Shown: positions 60,865-64,000 of the stretch, in pieces | Position numbering within the stretch: position 1 is the stretch's first letter | Layout of the letters: every line of letters starts with the position of its first letter | Source of the DNA: CAZVNZ01 sp964628515 | GTDB lineage: Bacteria; Bacillota; Clostridia; Christensenellales; Christensenellaceae | Assembly: GCA_964628515.1 (NCBI GenBank) | Contig: CAZVNZ010000010.1 | Span: 1-64,000, forward strand | DNA: 64,000 nt | Direction of reading: 5' to 3' | Notes under the pieces: generated by a model | Told to the model about the DNA's origin: nothing | Seen by the model: the letters and a program-made list of their open reading frames with translations, nothing else | The model's database searches: none | Made by a program: the position numbers and the translations under genes

Positions 60865-60904
60865 ACAAATAAGTGTAATAATAGGAAGTTAGTTAGGTGA
60901 AGTT

Positions 60905-62794
60905 ATGTACGCAACACTTGATAACGCAAGTGTAAGTTTTTTAGATAAACTGATATTTAAAAATGTTAGTGTAACCATAAATAAGGGAGATCGCATTGGC
61001 TTAATAGGAGCTAACGGCGCCGGAAAAACCACCCTTTTAAACACGCTTACCAAAAAATTAATACCCGAAGAGGGTAATGTTATTTACAAATCTCACCTTG
61101 TTATAGGCTTTTTACAGCAAAATAGCGGACTTGATGTGGCACGCACAATAATGGAAGAAATGCGAGATGCGTTTGCCTACGAGGAAGATTTACTTAAAAA
61201 AATGCGTATTCTCGAGGAAAAAATGGCGCAGGACAATAAAGAGGAGTATGCCAAAGAGTATGCCTCCTATTTAAGCATTTTTGAGCACAGAGACGGTTAT
61301 AATATAGATGTTAATATTAATAAAGTGCTAAACGGCATGGGTTTTTCTAACTTCGATTTAAGCATAAGTGCTTTATCGGGAGGGGAGAAAACTCGCCTTG
61401 CCATTGCAAAACTACTACTGGAAAACCCACAACTGCTAATACTGGACGAGCCTACAAACCACTTGGATTTTAACACGCTAAAGTGGCTGGAAAACTATCT
61501 GCAAGGGTATAAGGGCTCTATAATTGTGGTATCCCACGACAGATATTTTTTAGATAAAATCACCAATAAAATTTGGGAAATTGAGGATAAACAGCTTTTT
61601 GAGTATAAGGGGAACTACACCGCTTTCAGATTGGAAAAGGCGAATAAAATTTCCTTTCAAACCAAGGAATACGAAAAGCAATCAAGGCAAATTGACGCAA
61701 TGAAGGACTATGCGGTGCGCAATATGGCAAGAGCGTCTACGGCAACAAGAGCCAAAAGCCGTTTAAAACTGTTAGACCAAATGGAGATTATAGAAAAGCC
61801 CAAAACTCAGGTAAAAGCCCCGAATTTTTCCTTTGAGTTTGATAAAAACTCGGTAAATGATGTACTTACGGTAGCAGATATTGATGTGTGCGTTGGGGAG
61901 GAAATGCGTTGCATAGTAAAGGGAGTTTCCTTCGAGATAAAAAAAGGGGAAAAGGTTGCAATAATAGGAGAAAACGGCACGGGAAAATCCACCCTGCTTA
62001 AACAACTCCTAAAAGGGCAGGATATTAATATTGTGTGGGGGAAAAACACAGCCCCCGGTTTTTACGAGCAGGAGCATAGAGAGTTTAATCCAAACAACAC
62101 GGCCTTGCAGGAGGTAATTACTTGGTATCCTCACCTGTTAGAATACAATGCAAGGGGTGCGTTAGGAAGGGTGCTATTAACGGGTGAAAACGTTTACAAG
62201 CACGTAAAAAGCCTAAGCGGTGGGGAAAGGGCAAAGCTTGGTTTTGCCATATTAATGTGCGGAGATTTTAACGTACTGGTTTTAGACGAGCCTACAAACC
62301 ATTTGGATTTTATTTCAAGAGAAAGTTTAGAGGGCGCCTTACAAAAGTACGAGGGCACGCTTATTTTTGTTTCTCACGACAGATACTTTGTAAATGCCCT
62401 TGCAAGCAGAGTATTTGAAATTTCCGACTCTAAACTAAACATATACGAAGGCAATTTCGATTTTTACGAGGAAAGCAAATATACCCAATCGGGGAAACGG
62501 GAAATAAACCCTATTAATAAAAGTAGCGAAAAAAACGAGAAAGACAGGCAAACGCCAAAAGGGGAAAACAGAAAGGAAAAACGAGCACAAGAGGCAAAAC
62601 GCAGGGAAAATACAAGCCGTGTGGAAAAAGCAATGGCGGAAATAGAAAAGGAAGAAGCAAAACTAAAGCAGGAAATAGAAGAAAATCCTGCGGATTATCA
62701 ACTGTTAAGCGATAACTGTAAACGTTTACAAGACCTTAAACAACAGTATGAGGCGTATATGGAAGAATGGATTTTGTTAGATTCGCAAGATTAA
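60905..62794 (+). CDS. ABC-F family ATP-binding protein
   Basis: A 629-residue soluble protein with two ABC domains. Walker A sites are 'GLIGANGAGKTTLLNTL' and 'AIIGENGTGKSTLLKQL', the signatures 'LSGGEKTRLAIAKLL' and 'LSGGERAKLGFAILM', and both Walker B are followed by EPTNHLDF. The inter-domain linker (about residues 240-300) and a charged C-terminal coiled coil (residues 530-629) are typical of Uup/YdiF-like members. These proteins act on the ribosome or on nucleic acids and have no membrane domain. AGGTGA is the ribosome site; the gene follows prfB by 40 bases and may be cotranscribed. Confidence 0.93.
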   Translation: MYATLDNASVSFLDKLIFKNVSVTINKGDRIGLIGANGAGKTTLLNTLTKKLIPEEGNVIYKSHLVIGFLQQNSGLDVARTIMEEMRDAFAYEEDLLKKMRILEEKMAQDNKEEYAKEYASYLSIFEHRDGYNIDVNINKVLNGMGFSNFDLSISALSGGEKTRLAIAKLLLENPQLLILDEPTNHLDFNTLKWLENYLQGYKGSIIVVSHDRYFLDKITNKIWEIEDKQLFEYKGNYTAFRLEKANKISFQTKEYEKQSRQIDAMKDYAVRNMARASTATRAKSRLKLLDQMEIIEKPKTQVKAPNFSFEFDKNSVNDVLTVADIDVCVGEEMRCIVKGVSFEIKKGEKVAIIGENGTGKSTLLKQLLKGQDINIVWGKNTAPGFYEQEHREFNPNNTALQEVITWYPHLLEYNARGALGRVLLTGENVYKHVKSLSGGERAKLGFAILMCGDFNVLVLDEPTNHLDFISRESLEGALQKYEGTLIFVSHDRYFVNALASRVFEISDSKLNIYEGNFDFYEESKYTQSGKREINPINKSSEKNEKDRQTPKGENRKEKRAQEAKRRENTSRVEKAMAEIEKEEAKLKQEIEENPADYQLLSDNCKRLQDLKQQYEAYMEEWILLDSQD

Positions 62795-62810
62795 TAAATG
62801 TGCTACTTCG

Positions 62811-62839
62811 TTGACATATTTATTAGCCTCTGTTATACT
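62811..62839 (+). promoter_or_regulatory. Consensus promoter upstream of the HD-GYP gene
   Basis: TTGACA (62811-62816), 17-bp spacer and TATACT (62834-62839), with TGT before the -10 (extended). It would leave a leader of about 200 bases before the TTG start; no known riboswitch was recognised there. A second TATAAT at 62985-62990 lacks a good -35. Confidence 0.75.
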
Positions 62840-63046
62840 AACCGCAAGTCATATTATTGTCAAAATTAAATTTTTACAGAGATTTATGTAAAAAAGAATT
62901 GCAAAGTGATACTTCTTATGAAACATTTTGCGCTAAAATTAGCATTAAAGTGCAAATTCGTTAATATTATTTTTGCCGTGTGCATATAATATAAATAGAT
63001 AAACTAATAAAGAATTAATTATGTTCAAATTATGGGGGGATAAAGT

Positions 63047-64000
63047 TTGAAGCAATTAATACTTATTATAGATGATAGTTGGAGTAACAAGGACAGCTTA
63101 GAGAGAATTTTAAAGGTGCGGTATAATGTAATGCGTGCATCTAATTTTGCTAATGCTATAGATGCCATAGAAGATAACGGCGTAGAACTGATTTTCCTAA
63201 ATTTGTCCTTGCCATGTTCTAAAGATATAATCGACTTTATTAATTTTAACAAGCTAAGCATTCCGATTTTGTTTATTTGTGCATCCGCAAGTATTTTAAA
63301 TGTAAACACATTTATGTACGATTACGTAACACCTCCGTTTATTCCCCACCTTATTTTAAACAAGGTAAAAAATTTATTTGAGCTGGTTAAGTGCAAAAAA
63401 AGCTTAAGCACTTTTGAGGATGAGTTGGACAAAAAGATGGAAGTGCTAAGAAACGCCTTTTCTTCCACTATGTGCAGTCTTTCGGAGTACAGAAATATAG
63501 AAACTATAAACCACGTAAAACGCATTAGCCTGTACACAAAAAGTGTGCTGGTATTTCTATCCGAAAATATTTATGATGGCGAATTTACAGAAAAAAACAT
63601 AAATATCGCCTCTACCGCATCAATGTTGCACGATGTGGGTTTAATAGGCATTTCGGACGAAGTGCTAAAGCAAAAAAGCAAATTTACCCAAAAAGAGGAA
63701 GGCATGTTTTTCAAGCATACGATTATAGGTTGCAAAATTGTGGAAAAAATGCGTAACAACAATGCAAACAGCGCCTTTTTAAATGTTAGCCATGATATTT
63801 GCAAATATCATCACGAAAGGTGGGACGGCTCGGGGTATCCCAATAAGTGCTCCGGACAGGATATACCAATTTATGCGCAAGTGGTGGGCTTGGTGGACGT
63901 TTACGACGAGCTTACCTCAAAGCAGGAATTATTGCACGAAAAAGCGGTTAACCTAATTAAAAGTGGGGGCGCAGGCTCCTTTTCCCCCGTACTTCTGGAA
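63047..64000 (+). CDS. HD-GYP domain protein with degenerate receiver (truncated by the window)
   Basis: The open frame of 318 codons runs off the right edge. It starts with TTG, six bases after GGGGGGA. Residues 1-115 look like a response-regulator receiver ('LILIIDDSWSNKDSLERILK'), but the phospho-acceptor position reads 'LIFLNLSLP' (Asn for Asp). The second part is an HD-GYP domain with 'ASMLHDVGLIGIS', 'FFKHTIIGCKIVE' and 'YHHERWDGSGYPNKCSG', the last being the GYP hallmark. Such domains degrade cyclic di-GMP; here Leu replaces the usual Lys of HDxGK. It is probably a phosphorylation-independent phosphodiesterase or a signalling scaffold. Confidence 0.85.
   Translation, partial: MKQLILIIDDSWSNKDSLERILKVRYNVMRASNFANAIDAIEDNGVELIFLNLSLPCSKDIIDFINFNKLSIPILFICASASILNVNTFMYDYVTPPFIPHLILNKVKNLFELVKCKKSLSTFEDELDKKMEVLRNAFSSTMCSLSEYRNIETINHVKRISLYTKSVLVFLSENIYDGEFTEKNINIASTASMLHDVGLIGISDEVLKQKSKFTQKEEGMFFKHTIIGCKIVEKMRNNNANSAFLNVSHDICKYHHERWDGSGYPNKCSGQDIPIYAQVVGLVDVYDELTSKQELLHEKAVNLIKSGGAGSFSPVLLE

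Noticed and set aside
1..64000. CRISPR arrays, prophage genes, rRNA genes, known riboswitches
   Set aside because: I looked for repeat-spacer periodicity, phage structural proteins, rRNA stretches and common riboswitch cores and saw none.

Overview
The window looks like a chromosomal piece of a low-GC, Gram-positive, Clostridia-type bacterium (Bacillota). The evidence is: strong AGGAGG-type ribosome binding sites, near-consensus TTGACA/TATAAT promoters, a long (about 270 nt) SRP RNA of the Bacillus/Clostridia type, Asp23/AmaP envelope-stress proteins, LytS/YesM-type histidine kinases, a possible sortase-anchored surface protein, a BlaI/M56 pair and YtrA-type GntR control. No genus can be named from the sequence alone.

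Left part (1-25.4 kb): after a transposase remnant and a large secreted lipase-like wall protein comes a carbohydrate locus. A LacI-type repressor faces a single phosphomannose-isomerase-like gene across an excellent promoter with an operator on the transcription start. An eight-gene operon follows (7472-17423): zinc-type dehydrogenase, Gfo/Idh/MocA oxidoreductase, three uroporphyrinogen-decarboxylase-like (URO-D/MtaA superfamily) proteins, a PfkB kinase, a GH38 alpha-mannosidase and an SGNH esterase. A YesM/YesN-type two-component system runs the other way. Next come a sugar-binding lipoprotein, two MalF/MalG-type permeases and a fourth URO-D-like protein. Together these suggest uptake and breakdown of a mannose-containing, possibly decorated, glycoside, with URO-D-like proteins in a catabolic rather than a heme role. 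This is the most unusual system in the window.

Middle part (25.6-35.7 kb): a MerR/GyrI regulator, a BlaI/M56 sensor pair with a large unrecognised extracellular domain, tRNA-Ala, a tiny acidic EF-hand-like protein, a HerA-like ATPase, SRP RNA, AmaP and Asp23, and a GntR-controlled ABC transporter whose promoter carries a 28-bp palindrome.

Right part (35.7-64 kb): a six-gene operon for a nucleotide-activated amino sugar (PseB, PseC, aldo/keto reductase, SpsF-like cytidylyltransferase, class III aminotransferase, radical SAM) that lacks several pseudaminate-pathway genes. Then come a TetR/flavodoxin group, a MerR-controlled ABC exporter whose permease is cut by one amber codon, a LytS-type two-component system, a GNAT protein fused to a membrane domain, a Gfo/Idh/MocA gene, a flotillin/NfeD pair with TetR, a class B PBP, a previously uncalled Cys/His-rich 54-aa ORF, a possibly leaderless TIM-barrel isomerase, tRNA-Met, prfB behind a terminator-type leader, an ABC-F protein and a truncated HD-GYP protein. 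Most coordinates of genes use starts I chose from ribosome binding sites; these sometimes shorten the longest open frame.
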